NCBI GenBank assembly: GCA_903929755.1
Contig: CAIYVZ010000041.1
Span: forward strand, 1 to 64,000
DNA from: an uncultured Acidobacteriia bacterium
GTDB lineage: Bacteria; Acidobacteriota; Terriglobia; Bryobacterales; Bryobacteraceae
Reading direction: 5' to 3'
Length of the DNA stretch: 64,000 nt
Of the stretch, positions 1 through 9,286 are shown piece after piece (within the stretch, counting starts at the first letter, position 1; each line of letters begins with the position of its first letter). The notes beneath the pieces are model-generated. The model was not told where the DNA came from, made no database searches, and saw nothing but the letters and a program-made list of their open reading frames with translations. The position numbers were made by a program, and so were the translations under genes.

Positions 1-392
1 GAGCAAAAAACGGTCGCGGAACGGCAAATTCCCTTGACTCATGCCGATCACTGTTTCAGACTGAGAGAGTCCTGCGTCGCCGGGTTCGCAACTGATCGAC
101 ATCAGATCGGACTGAGTGATCGACATCGTCGGAATACACACCCCCTTAGATACAAAGTGGAAATGCACATCGCGCCTACCGTTTACGTACGCATCGGAGA
201 GGGATTCGAACTCATTCAGGCGATCAGAAAAATTGAAGCTGGCGTTAAGAAAACGCTGGCCTCGTTCAAATCTGAATTCGAGTGATCGCTCATCTGTCAA
301 CTGTTGCATTTTTCAAACTGACCCACTACCGAATATTCACTTCGTCGCGTGTGTTTCCGCGTCCGGGCGTGTGCGGCTACACTAAGGGCTGC
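1..392. other. Gene-poor leader, no recognisable gene
   Basis: No open frame here resembles a known family and none has a convincing ribosome binding site. The 11-bp sequence TGATCGACATC occurs at 93-103 and again at 117-127, a direct repeat with a 24-bp period. The stretch just before 393 is the untranslated leader of the alginate-lyase-like gene. The left part may be the tail of something outside the window. Confidence 0.4.
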
Positions 393-1547
393 ATGAATCG
401 GCGAACCTTCCTTGGAACCTGTGCGCTCTCCTCGACTGCTTTGGCACAGCGCGGCTTCGATGTCGCTGTCTTTGACCGGGCCAGAGTTCTCCGCAATGCC
501 CAAAAGTATCTTGGCGAGAAGCCGGCCACCGTCACAGCCGCCCAGTCGCAGCGTTCCGCAGGTGGCCTTCACGACTTCTTTTCCGAGGGCGATTACTGGT
601 GGCCGGATCCTTCCAAACCCGCCGGCCCTTACCTCCAGCGCGACGGGATGACAAACCCCGACAACTTCGTTCAGCATCGGCAATATCTGATGAAGCTAAG
701 CGTGCAGGTGCCCGCGCTGGCCGCCGCCTGGAAACTAACGAAGGACCGGAAGTACGCAACCCACGCAGCCACCCATCTGCGTGCATGGTTCGTCGACGAG
801 GCTACGCGGATGAATCCGAACCTCGAATATGCGCAAGCGATTCACGGGCGCACCACGGGGCGGGGAACCGGCGTCATCGACACGATCCATCTGGTGGAAG
901 TGGCGCGGGCGATCCCGTTTATTGCTGCGTCCGGGGCTCTGACGCCGGCCCAGTTCGGCGCCGCGAAACAATGGTTCGCCGACTACGCCAACTGGATGGC
1001 CACCAGCAAGAACGGCATTGAAGAGCGCGATACGAAGAACAACCACACCACCTGTTGGTTCATGCAGGTGGCCGCGTTCGCAAAACTAACAGGGAACAAA
1101 GAACTGCTGGCTTTCTGTGCAGAGCGCTTCCGGAAGGTGATTCTGCCGGGCCAGATTGAGCCGGATGGCAGCCAGCCACAGGAACTGCGCCGCACCAAGC
1201 CGTACGGATACTGCCTGTTCAATCTGGAGGCCCTGGCCACACTGGCCCAAATCATCTCCGAAACGGGTGACAATCTCTGGACATTTGAAACGCCCGACGG
1301 CCGCAGTGTTCGGAAGGCCATTGAGTACATGTTTCCGTTCATCGCCGACAAAACGGCATGGAAAAATACGCCTGACGTGATGTATTTCGACAAGTGGCCG
1401 ATGCGGCAGGAAGCGCTCTTACTTGGCGGGCTTGCGTACGGGCGTAAGGACTATCTGGAGGTCTGGAAGAAGCTGCCGGCCGACTCGGATGTGGATGAAG
1501 TTATCCGCAACTACTTCATCCGCCAGCCAGTCTTGTGGGTCGCGTAG
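393..1547 (+). CDS. Alginate lyase family protein (PL5-like), secreted
   Basis: The 384-residue product probably cleaves uronate-containing polysaccharide by beta-elimination after export. The N-terminus MNRRTFLGTCALSSTALAQ has a twin-arginine RRTFLG motif and a short hydrophobic stretch ending in ALAQ, so Tat export is likely. An (alpha/alpha)-type alginate lyase domain follows. The NNHTTCW signature at residues 216-222 matches the Asn-His catalytic pair of PL5 lyases, and a downstream R-x-Y segment (RRTKPYGYC) could hold the Arg/Tyr pair. I chose ATG 393 because the frame upstream is unrelated and the signal peptide starts there; the frame itself is open from 282. No neighbouring polysaccharide gene supports a specific substrate. 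The family call is good; alginate itself as substrate is uncertain. Confidence 0.8.
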   Translation: MNRRTFLGTCALSSTALAQRGFDVAVFDRARVLRNAQKYLGEKPATVTAAQSQRSAGGLHDFFSEGDYWWPDPSKPAGPYLQRDGMTNPDNFVQHRQYLMKLSVQVPALAAAWKLTKDRKYATHAATHLRAWFVDEATRMNPNLEYAQAIHGRTTGRGTGVIDTIHLVEVARAIPFIAASGALTPAQFGAAKQWFADYANWMATSKNGIEERDTKNNHTTCWFMQVAAFAKLTGNKELLAFCAERFRKVILPGQIEPDGSQPQELRRTKPYGYCLFNLEALATLAQIISETGDNLWTFETPDGRSVRKAIEYMFPFIADKTAWKNTPDVMYFDKWPMRQEALLLGGLAYGRKDYLEVWKKLPADSDVDEVIRNYFIRQPVLWVA

Positions 1548-1640
1548 CTATAGTCGGGACGCCAACGACTTCCCGATCTCCCGGTGGTCCAGCTTCGCCA
1601 TCGAGGCGAAACTGCTCAACAGGCCCCAGGGCCTCCTGCT

Positions 1641-1686
1641 AAAAAGCCAAAGCCCCCAAGCCACGGCGAACCGAGAGCATGGGGGC
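1641..1686 (-). terminator. Probable intrinsic terminator of the radical SAM gene
   Basis: On the minus strand, downstream of the stop codon at 1709, GCCCCC (1686-1681) can pair with GGGGGC (1657-1652). The stem can extend by A-T, G-C and C-G pairs around one mismatch. A T-rich tract (TTTGGCTTTTT) follows, as expected of a rho-independent terminator. Confidence 0.55.
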
Positions 1687-1708
1687 GATGGCGGTTTTCA
1701 AGATGGAA

Positions 1709-3289
1709 TTAGCCCAGGACGCGCAGGAGTTCGTCCTGCTTGCGGCGTACCGGGTGGGGCATTTGTAATTCCGGCATCGGAGGAGCCTGGAACAAGCGGC
1801 GCGTCGGCTTTAACAACAACCGGGCCCAGCTATTAGCACGGGCCTTACGTGCGCTGTCCGTAGCGATTCCGGTACTGGCATACATGGCGCGGTAAAGCTT
1901 GGAAATCAGCACAAACATCAGGCGTGACTTCAGGCTCTTCACACATCCGGAACGTTTCCAGATGTTGCTGAAATTGTAGAAGCGATCCCAGACGCCCTGA
2001 GTCCGCTGCCGCATCTCGTCCGATTCCATGGTCGGATGCTTCATGAACATCTTGGGGCGATCGTCCTGTGGAATCAGCCAGTACCGGGTGAGAGGTACGC
2101 CGTTCACGGTGGGCGGCGCTCCGTTGAAGGCTTTTTCCCAATGCTCGAAATCGACAGTTCCGGCAAACGGAGTCAGCATCACGAACTGAGCGAACGTGAC
2201 GCCGGCCTTTTCGGCCAACTCACACGTTGCGGCAAAGGTGTTTTCCCGATCGCTGGGAAGGCCGAAGATGAAGGAACCCAATACGTGAACACCGTGGTTT
2301 TTAAACGTCTGCAGGCGCTTAATCAGTTCGTCGCCAGAGCAATTGAAGTCCTTAAAAACGTCCTTCAGACCCTGCGGCGTTACCGCTTCCACGCCAACCA
2401 GCGCGCCCTTGATGTTGGCACTGCGCATCGCGTCAAGGAATGCCGTATCTTCCGCGGCTTCCATGGTGATCTGGGTAAAGAAGACCATGTCCTTGGGAAG
2501 TTTCGCCATCTGTTCCATCAGCTCAAACCGCTCAGCGCGGGTGGCTTTCAAAGATTCCACACGAGCGTCGTTCTTCTGCCGCTCGGCGAGCTTGATGTCG
2601 GTCAAGGAAACCGGATAGAAATTATCATCTGCAAGCGCGATGAAACGGAAGCCCTTGCGCCGAAGCTGAACCACTTCTTCGATGACTGCGTCCGTACCAC
2701 GCTGGCGTGGCTTCTGCCCGTCCGTCCGCCAAACCGAGCAGAAGGAACAATGCTTGGGACAACCGCGCACCGTCTGCACGGAAGCCCACATGTAGGCGTT
2801 GTCGGGCATCAGGTCCCAGCGCGCCTGTTTGAAATCGTCGGCGCTGACTCGGCCACCGTCGTAAATCCGCTCAAGGGATCCGGCTACCGCATCTTTCAGC
2901 ACCTGTGCCCAGATCACATCGCCATCGCCCTTCACAACGGCGTGGGCGCCGCCAATCTCCAGCGCTTCGTCAGGGTAGAGCGTCGGGTGGATCCCGCCGA
3001 ACACAACAGTTACGCCCTTGGCGTTCAGTTCACGCCCTAAAGCGTAACCGCGCAAGGCATTCCCCGTGTGCATACCGATCCCGGCAATATCGCCTGGCTG
3101 AATTTGCGTCAGATCGATCAACTCCAGCGTTTCGTCCCAAATAACCGGGTCGCCAAACGCCTGGGGTGTTGCGCCAGCTAAAACATAAAGCCAGCGGGGT
3201 GTGATCACAGCTGTCCCAAAGGACATGTCACTCGGATTGATCAGATGTACTCGGATACTCGTCGCCTCCGTTCTCAACCCGGGCGACAT
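1709..3289 (-). CDS. Radical SAM protein with N-terminal B12-binding-like domain
   Basis: The 526-residue protein has the two-domain layout of cobalamin-dependent radical SAM enzymes. Residues about 10-140 look like a B12-binding Rossmann domain (VVFGGIHPTLYPDEAL is typical), though the B12 DxHxxG motif is not clear. The radical SAM core follows, with the CxxxCxxC cluster motif CPKHCSFC (Cys177, Cys181, Cys184). Later segments (GVEAVTPQGLKDV, GSFIFGLPSD) are typical of the BchE/Mg-protoporphyrin cyclase-like group, which includes methyltransferases and cyclases. ATG 3289 gives the natural N-terminus. The gene stands alone between two gene-poor stretches, so substrate and product cannot be inferred. 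Confidence 0.85.
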   Translation of the reverse strand: MSPGLRTEATSIRVHLINPSDMSFGTAVITPRWLYVLAGATPQAFGDPVIWDETLELIDLTQIQPGDIAGIGMHTGNALRGYALGRELNAKGVTVVFGGIHPTLYPDEALEIGGAHAVVKGDGDVIWAQVLKDAVAGSLERIYDGGRVSADDFKQARWDLMPDNAYMWASVQTVRGCPKHCSFCSVWRTDGQKPRQRGTDAVIEEVVQLRRKGFRFIALADDNFYPVSLTDIKLAERQKNDARVESLKATRAERFELMEQMAKLPKDMVFFTQITMEAAEDTAFLDAMRSANIKGALVGVEAVTPQGLKDVFKDFNCSGDELIKRLQTFKNHGVHVLGSFIFGLPSDRENTFAATCELAEKAGVTFAQFVMLTPFAGTVDFEHWEKAFNGAPPTVNGVPLTRYWLIPQDDRPKMFMKHPTMESDEMRQRTQGVWDRFYNFSNIWKRSGCVKSLKSRLMFVLISKLYRAMYASTGIATDSARKARANSWARLLLKPTRRLFQAPPMPELQMPHPVRRKQDELLRVLG

Positions 3290-3787
3290 CGTAATTGGAC
3301 TATGAAACGATCACCCAGGCGATGTAATTATAACACCCGCTCGCTTATCTATTTCTTATAGCGTCTCTGTGGCTCGTCACTCCACCACAAAATGGCCGGA
3401 TACAGCGTAGCTCGCTGAGCTGATGCGTAAGCCAGCGGTCCGCCCCAGCAAGTCGAACTGATCGCAGGAACGCAGTTTCCCCCCCCCAGAACCATCTCGA
3501 TTACCAGCGCCAGGCCTTCGCTGCCGGTTTAGCGCTTTTCAGGATCACCCAACGTCTGGCCGACCCCGCTGCCTCCGCGCAGCGCCGCAAGGAAGCACTG
3601 CCCGGCCACCGTCGCACGACTCTCAAGCCCTGTAACTTCCGCGCCGGAACTACGTTCGCGTTGGGAACGGCGTTCGCGAGGTCCTGTGTGCGATCCACAC
3701 CCGCATCCATTCGCCCCGCGATCCGCACCCTGGCGGCAACGCGGTTACACCAGGGTGCTTGCAGGCCCGTGAGGGCCTAAAGATCCA
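3290..3787. other. Unexplained 0.5-kb stretch between radical SAM and TonB genes
   Basis: No gene is recognised. The composition is coding-like in places: a frame on each strand is open across roughly 3500-3730, but neither translation resembles a family I know. A run of nine C lies at 3479-3487. This may be a decayed gene or an AT/GC-patchy regulatory region serving the minus-strand radical SAM gene, whose upstream region is about 3290-3400. Confidence 0.4.
3763..3778 (-). terminator. Hairpin after the TonB-receptor gene
   Basis: AGGCCC-GTGA-GGGCCT is a perfect 6-bp stem with a 4-base loop just downstream of the receptor stop codon (3788, minus strand). No U-tract follows, so it is a weak terminator or only a processing/stability hairpin. 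The same arms occur as AGGCCC-CA-GGGCCT at 1621-1634. Confidence 0.35.
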
Positions 3788-6700
3788 TTACCAGTAAAGC
3801 TTTGCGCCTAACTGCATCTGCCGGGGATCATTTGCTGCACTGGTCACAATCCCGAAATTTCCCGCGTTCAGGTTGGTGGAACCTGTCCCGAAGATCACGC
3901 GATTGAAGACATTGAAAGCTTCGCCCCGAATGTCCAGGCGTATCTTTTCGGTTATCGAGAATGTCCGCGCAATGCTCACATTCTCCTGTTGGCCCCAGAA
4001 AGAGCGAACCTTGGGATTGAAGCGCGTGGAATTGCCAAAGCCTGCCGGCTGCACCGGAAACTGGTTGGCCGGTTTCAGGAAGCGATCCACCGCCGGATCG
4101 AAGCTGCTGCCCACCAGCGGTGCGCGCCAGTTGTCGTACGAATCGACCTGCGGCCGAGTGCTGGTATTGAAGATCGGCAATGCGTTGTTGCGGGTAAGCG
4201 CGATAGGCAGACCACTGGAATAAACCTGAATGCCCGCCACTCTCCAGCCACCCACAACCTTGCTCGCGAAGCCCTTCGTCAGCCAGCGTCCCCCTTTTCC
4301 GAACGGCAAATCGTAGACGCTGGAGAACTTGATGGCCTGCGTTTGGTCATTCTGGCCAATTGACTTTTCAAGGCCCCGGTTGTACTGGTCCTGAGTTGTT
4401 GCCCCGGTCGCGAAGTAGGTATCGGAGTCGGTCAGAATCTTCGAGAAGACGTAGCTGGACTGGAACGTCAGGCCTCTCGACAAGCGGCGGTCCAGCTTGA
4501 TGACGGCGGCGTGGTAGGTGGAGTGGCCGCTCTTATCTCCATTTTGGACCCCGGTATTGATGGAGGAGTATTGCGGATACGGACGCAGCGCCTGGGCCAC
4601 CGTGGCGGAACCGCCCCACAGTGCCTTGAAGCCTGCAAAAGGCTCTTTGTAACCCGCGGCTGTCGCTGTTGCCGAGGTTATGTCTGAGCGGAGAATCGCC
4701 AGAGCCTGCGCGTTGCCAAACTTCGCGATCATGTCATTCATTACCTTCGTGGGCACCTGATTCAGGTTCAAGAGACCACTCTGCAGGTGGGTTCCAACAC
4801 TCGCGTTGTAGCCGACTTCCAGCGTCATGTTGGGAGCCAGTTGACGCTGGATTGTAAGCGTCCAGGCGAGGCTCTCCGGAGCCCGCGTGGCGTCCTGACC
4901 GTTCCAGTAGTCAACCGTATTGCCGTTCGAGAACGAGGGATCAATGGCGGGAGGCAGCTTATAGGCGGGCAAACCCTGATCCAGCAGGAAGGTCGGCGAA
5001 ACGCCCTGAGACCCGTTGTTGAACTGGTACTGGCCAATAAAACCCGCAAAATGGCCGCTGCCCTGAACCGCCGTAATGCGTGAGAAAGAGCGCCCAAACC
5101 CGGCGCGGACCGTGGTCTTGTCATTCAACGTATACGCGATGCCGATACGTGGCCCCCAGCCGCCATACCAGCCCGGAACCAGGCTGCGTGTCCCCTCGCG
5201 TCCGCTGCCGCTGCCTGCAAACCACAGCGCGCCCGGCAGGTTGCCGGCGGCGGGGTTGAGCTTCGTCGGATTGAAATCGGAATACTGGTCGGTGGCATTG
5301 GTGGGAGGTTGCGTCAGGTCATAACGGAGGCCGAAGTTGAGCATCAGCTTGCGGGTAATACGGAAATCATCCTGTGCGTAGAAGCCGAAATAGGGAAAAC
5401 GCTGGGTCACATCCCGGATGGTTTCCGTTCGGCCCAAAAAGGCCTGTCCGGTTAGGAACGACGCAAACGAACTACCCCCACTGGTGGGAAACGATGTATT
5501 TCCGGGAATGCTGGTGCTTTGGAAGCTGAAATCAGCGCGTCCGGCGATATCCTGCTGGCCAAAGCCGTCGGCATGCTGATCCTGGAACTGGAAGCCGAAT
5601 TTCATGGTGTGCTTGCCCCGGATGTAACTCAAATCGTCCCGGAGACCCCAACCCGGCTGATTGGTGCCGTTGTAGGAGGCCGAGCCCCAGCCGGTGAATT
5701 CAGTGAAGTTGATGGTAGGGAAGTTCTGGTTGCAATCAACTACGTTCTTGATGCAAACCTTGCTGCTCCAGTTCTTGTCCACGTTCGCCGAGAAGCTGTT
5801 CTTCGTGAACGTGTTCCTCGCAAATGAAACGTGGTTTACCATGTTCGGCGTGACAGTGAAATCGTGTGCCAGGCGGAATGCTTCGGTGTCCCACGCCTGA
5901 ATCTGGCCGTTCCAAAGCGGTTCGGGCAAGCCCGGGGCTCCGGCAGGCCCTGGCTTATTGCGGAAGGTGGTGGTGTTCCACAGGATGCTGGCGCGCTGAC
6001 GGCTGCCAATAATCTGGTCGCCCTTCACTGAGATCTTGTCCGTAGGCGTAATCTGAGTACCGCCCGAAACCAGATAATTGTTTCGCACATAGCCGCTGGT
6101 GCCTGGCGCAAAGCCCCTGTTGGGCGTGGCAACCTTGCCGAAAGCTGCGATCGCGGTAGCCGTGGCAGAGAACTGGCTGGAGGGAATAATGTTGCCGGGG
6201 TACGGATCGCGAATGCTGGCGCTGCCGGAAGCACGTGTCGTATTGGGGTTGTAAACCGTGATCAGCTTGTTGTTCTGGTCTACCCACTTACTGAAGTCTC
6301 CGCTGTACATCTCCGGAGTCGGGACCGAGAGAATCGTGTCATTCGCGCCCACGCGATTCCGGAAACCCTCGTACGAAACAAAGAAGAACGTCTTGTCGCG
6401 GCCATTGTACAGATGCGGAATTACCACCGGCCCGGCCGCTGTGAAGCCGTAGTCGTTCTGGCGATAGACCGAACGTTTCGCGGCGAAGAAGTTGCGCGCA
6501 TCCATGGCGTCGTTCCGCAGGAAGTCATACGCGGACCCATGAAACTGGTTCGTTCCTGACTTGGAAGCGAACGTCATCACACCTCCGCCAGCCTGGCCAT
6601 ACTCCGCCTTGAAGCCGTTGGTGTCCACTGCGAACTCGGTCAGAGACTCCACAGAAGGCGTATTCAACGCCGCCTCCGCCGTGTCGCCCGAGCGATTCGT

Positions 6701-7270
6701 GCCCACCGAATGCCCGTCCAATGTCGCGTCCCACTGCGCCGCCTGGCCACCGCCTACGGACAACCGCTGGCCGTCACCCCGAGCTTCAGCCGCAACCGCT
6801 ACCAGATTGAACGGACTCCGCATCGCCCCGCCAACTACCAGCGGCAACTGGTCCACCATCTTGTTCTGAACCGTCGTCGTCACCTTCGCGTTTTCGGTCT
6901 GTATCGTCGCTGCCGTGGTGGTAACCTCCACCGATTCCGTTAGTTGTCCAAGCTGCAGCGCCGCATCGATGCGAACCGTGCCTCCCGCGGTCACGTTCAC
7001 ATTCTGCTGCACAAAGTGCTTAAAGCCGGGCGCCGAAACCTCGATCCGGTAAATTCCCGGCAACAAGTTCGGCGCGTTGTACTCACCCGAAGCGGTGGTT
7101 ATCGTTCTGGTCATCGCGTTCGTGGAGGTCTGCACAATGGAAATGGGCGCGCCCGCAACCGCAGCCCCCGAGGGGTCAGTCAGCAGCCCTGCTATGTTCC
7201 CCCTCTCACTCTGGGCGAAAACGTTTAAGGCTGTCAGCAATAGGAAAAAGGAAGCGAAGATTAGTTTCAT
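3788..7270 (-). CDS. TonB-dependent receptor, Oar-like
   Basis: The 1160-residue outer-membrane protein starts with a signal peptide (MKLIFASFFLLLTALNVFAQ). Residues about 25-115 form a carboxypeptidase-regulatory-like beta-sandwich (AGLLTDPSGAAVAGAPISI, SGEYNAPNLLPGIYRIEVSA). A plug-like domain then covers about 120-240, and a long beta-barrel follows, ending in an aromatic residue (LGAKLYW), as expected for BAM recognition. This architecture matches the Oar/CarboxypepD_reg TonB-dependent proteins that are highly expanded in Acidobacteriota, where they are thought to import carbohydrate or peptide fragments. No SusD-like partner, TonB or ExbB gene is nearby. It is transcribed divergently from deoB, with a 60-bp gap. 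Confidence 0.9.
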   Translation of the reverse strand: MKLIFASFFLLLTALNVFAQSERGNIAGLLTDPSGAAVAGAPISIVQTSTNAMTRTITTASGEYNAPNLLPGIYRIEVSAPGFKHFVQQNVNVTAGGTVRIDAALQLGQLTESVEVTTTAATIQTENAKVTTTVQNKMVDQLPLVVGGAMRSPFNLVAVAAEARGDGQRLSVGGGQAAQWDATLDGHSVGTNRSGDTAEAALNTPSVESLTEFAVDTNGFKAEYGQAGGGVMTFASKSGTNQFHGSAYDFLRNDAMDARNFFAAKRSVYRQNDYGFTAAGPVVIPHLYNGRDKTFFFVSYEGFRNRVGANDTILSVPTPEMYSGDFSKWVDQNNKLITVYNPNTTRASGSASIRDPYPGNIIPSSQFSATATAIAAFGKVATPNRGFAPGTSGYVRNNYLVSGGTQITPTDKISVKGDQIIGSRQRASILWNTTTFRNKPGPAGAPGLPEPLWNGQIQAWDTEAFRLAHDFTVTPNMVNHVSFARNTFTKNSFSANVDKNWSSKVCIKNVVDCNQNFPTINFTEFTGWGSASYNGTNQPGWGLRDDLSYIRGKHTMKFGFQFQDQHADGFGQQDIAGRADFSFQSTSIPGNTSFPTSGGSSFASFLTGQAFLGRTETIRDVTQRFPYFGFYAQDDFRITRKLMLNFGLRYDLTQPPTNATDQYSDFNPTKLNPAAGNLPGALWFAGSGSGREGTRSLVPGWYGGWGPRIGIAYTLNDKTTVRAGFGRSFSRITAVQGSGHFAGFIGQYQFNNGSQGVSPTFLLDQGLPAYKLPPAIDPSFSNGNTVDYWNGQDATRAPESLAWTLTIQRQLAPNMTLEVGYNASVGTHLQSGLLNLNQVPTKVMNDMIAKFGNAQALAILRSDITSATATAAGYKEPFAGFKALWGGSATVAQALRPYPQYSSINTGVQNGDKSGHSTYHAAVIKLDRRLSRGLTFQSSYVFSKILTDSDTYFATGATTQDQYNRGLEKSIGQNDQTQAIKFSSVYDLPFGKGGRWLTKGFASKVVGGWRVAGIQVYSSGLPIALTRNNALPIFNTSTRPQVDSYDNWRAPLVGSSFDPAVDRFLKPANQFPVQPAGFGNSTRFNPKVRSFWGQQENVSIARTFSITEKIRLDIRGEAFNVFNRVIFGTGSTNLNAGNFGIVTSAANDPRQMQLGAKLYW

Positions 7271-7330
7271 CAGTGGGGACCCTTATGGAATACGCTATCA
7301 CGTACGTACCTTCTTGGATGGGCTCCTTAT

Positions 7331-8527
7331 ATGGAGCGCGACTGGTACATTGGTGATTTGCCAGTCTTTAAGCGAGTTATCTGGATTGTTCTCGACAGTG
7401 TCGGCGTGGGTGAAATGCCCGACGCTGCCGCTTACGGTGACGTGGGCAGCGACACGCTGGGGAATATTGCACGTCTTCGCGGCCTGAAACTGCCGAATCT
7501 CTGCCGCCTTGGTCTGGGAAATCTGAAGCCAATGCCGGAGTTGCCCCGCGCCGAACATCCCGAAGGAGCCTTCGGACGCTGCACGCTTGCTTCCCCCGGT
7601 AAAGACACCACTACAGGTCATTGGGAGATGGTCGGTGTGCATCTGGAAAAACCCTTCCCCGTGTTTCCCAACGGGTTCCCCCCGGAGATCATGGAGCCGT
7701 TTGAGGCCCGCATCGGTCGTTCCACACTCGGCAACAAAGCCGCGTCGGGCACCGAAATCATCGAGGAACTGGGAGAGCTCCACATAGAAACGGGTTCCCC
7801 CATCATCTACACTTCGGCGGACAGCGTTTTCCAGGTCGCTGCCCACGAAGAGACCATTCCGCTTTGGGAACTCTATCGCATTTGCGAGATCGCCCGCGAG
7901 ATCCTCACCGGGCCTTATGAAGTCGGCCGCGTCATCGCCCGGCCTTTCGAAGGCGAACCCGGCCACTTCAAGCGCACCTCAAACCGGCATGACTACGCCG
8001 TGGCTCCGCCCGCCGACATGCTCCTCGACAAGCTCGCCGACTCCGACGTTCCCGTCTATAGCGTGGGCAAGATCTTCGACGTCTTCCTCGGCCGCGGCAT
8101 CGGCGAACACGTTAAAACAAAGAACAACACCGAAGGCATGGCAAAGACCCTGACGGCGATGCAGGAAGCGCCCGAAGGCGTTATCTACGTCAACCTGGTC
8201 GACTTCGACCAGCAGTTCGGCCATAGAAATGATGTAGAGGGCTACGGCGCAGCGCTGGAAGCATTCGACGCCTGGTTGCCCTCTCTCGAAGCGGCGCTCG
8301 GCCCCGACGATCTGGTTATCTTGACTGCAGACCACGGTTGCGATCCCACCACACCGTCCACCGACCACAGCCGCGAATACACTCCGCTGATCGCCTTTGG
8401 CCCGAAGGTCAAAAGAGGTGCAGATCTGGGCTTGCGCGCCACGCTCAGCGACATGGGACAAACGATCGCCGAAAACTTCGGAACTTCGATCGTGAAAGGA
8501 ACTAGTTTTTTACCCGAACTTATATGA
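7331..8527 (+). CDS. deoB: Phosphopentomutase
   Basis: This 398-residue enzyme interconverts ribose-1-phosphate (or deoxyribose-1-phosphate) and the 5-phosphate in nucleoside salvage. It belongs to the alkaline-phosphatase superfamily, and its metal-site motifs are intact: DSVGVGEMPDA near the N-terminus, GKDTTTGHWEM holding the phosphorylated Thr region, DFDQQFGHRND, and TADHGCDPTTPSTDHSRE. Length fits the family (about 390). ATG 7331 is the only ATG before the conserved VFKRVIWIVLDSVG; a TTG at 7358 would give a start closer to that of many homologs, so the first nine residues are uncertain. It opens a plus-strand run whose next gene, tpiA, overlaps it by 4 bp. Confidence 0.95.
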   Translation: MERDWYIGDLPVFKRVIWIVLDSVGVGEMPDAAAYGDVGSDTLGNIARLRGLKLPNLCRLGLGNLKPMPELPRAEHPEGAFGRCTLASPGKDTTTGHWEMVGVHLEKPFPVFPNGFPPEIMEPFEARIGRSTLGNKAASGTEIIEELGELHIETGSPIIYTSADSVFQVAAHEETIPLWELYRICEIAREILTGPYEVGRVIARPFEGEPGHFKRTSNRHDYAVAPPADMLLDKLADSDVPVYSVGKIFDVFLGRGIGEHVKTKNNTEGMAKTLTAMQEAPEGVIYVNLVDFDQQFGHRNDVEGYGAALEAFDAWLPSLEAALGPDDLVILTADHGCDPTTPSTDHSREYTPLIAFGPKVKRGADLGLRATLSDMGQTIAENFGTSIVKGTSFLPELI

Positions 8528-9276
8528 GAAAACCATTACTGGCAGGGAACTGGAAGATGTTCAAGAACCCCGCCGAAACACGCGCATTTTTTCAGGCCTT
8601 CAAGCCGCTGGTGGCAGGTTCCACGAATGACATCGTCATCTGCCCCCCGTTCGTGAATATTGCAGCCGCAGTTGATGAGACCGCAGGCTCGAACGTGGCT
8701 GTCGGCGCGCAGAACCTTTACTGGGGTACCGAAGGCGCCTTCACCGGCGAAGTCTCCGGCCCCATGCTGAAGGCTGCCGGTTGTGCTTACGTAATCGTGG
8801 GCCACTCGGAACGTCGCCAGTTCTTTGGCGAGACCGACGCCACCGTCCTGCAGCGGGCCCAGGCGGCGATGGAACACGGTCTCACCCCGATCATCTGCGT
8901 GGGCGAGACCCTTGTCGAACGCGAAGCCAGCCGCACGGACGAAGTTCTCACTGAACAGTTCGACGGCGGCATTGCCGGTCTTACGCCCGAGCAGTTCGCG
9001 AAGTCCGTTATCGCCTATGAGCCCGTCTGGGCCATCGGTACCGGCAAAGTGGCGACGCCCGAAATGGCCGCCAATGCTCACCGCACCATCCGCCAGCGCG
9101 CGGCAACAAAGTTCGGTGCCGATGCCGCGGCTTCCGTCCGGATTCTCTACGGCGGCAGTGTGAACCCTGGCAACGTGAAGACGCTGATGTCGGAAGAGGA
9201 AATCGACGGCGCGCTCGTGGGCGGCGCCAGTCTGAAGCCCGATTCTTTCGCAGCCGTCGTCAATTTCGACGCCTAA
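8524..9276 (+). CDS. tpiA: Triosephosphate isomerase
   Basis: This 250-residue TIM-barrel enzyme interconverts dihydroxyacetone phosphate and glyceraldehyde-3-phosphate in glycolysis. All catalytic signatures are present: GNWKM (Lys), GHSERR (His), AYEPVWAIGTG (Glu) and the phosphate-binding YGGSV loop. The start codon overlaps the deoB stop as ATGA, which implies translational coupling. This links pentose salvage to triose metabolism in one transcript. Identification is secure. Confidence 0.98.
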   Translation: MRKPLLAGNWKMFKNPAETRAFFQAFKPLVAGSTNDIVICPPFVNIAAAVDETAGSNVAVGAQNLYWGTEGAFTGEVSGPMLKAAGCAYVIVGHSERRQFFGETDATVLQRAQAAMEHGLTPIICVGETLVEREASRTDEVLTEQFDGGIAGLTPEQFAKSVIAYEPVWAIGTGKVATPEMAANAHRTIRQRAATKFGADAAASVRILYGGSVNPGNVKTLMSEEEIDGALVGGASLKPDSFAAVVNFDA

Positions 9277-9286
9277 GAGACTTAAG

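Noticed and set aside
2036-3040. Long plus-strand frame inside the radical SAM gene
   Set aside because: It is antisense to a clear radical SAM coding region with CxxxCxxC and has no family resemblance.
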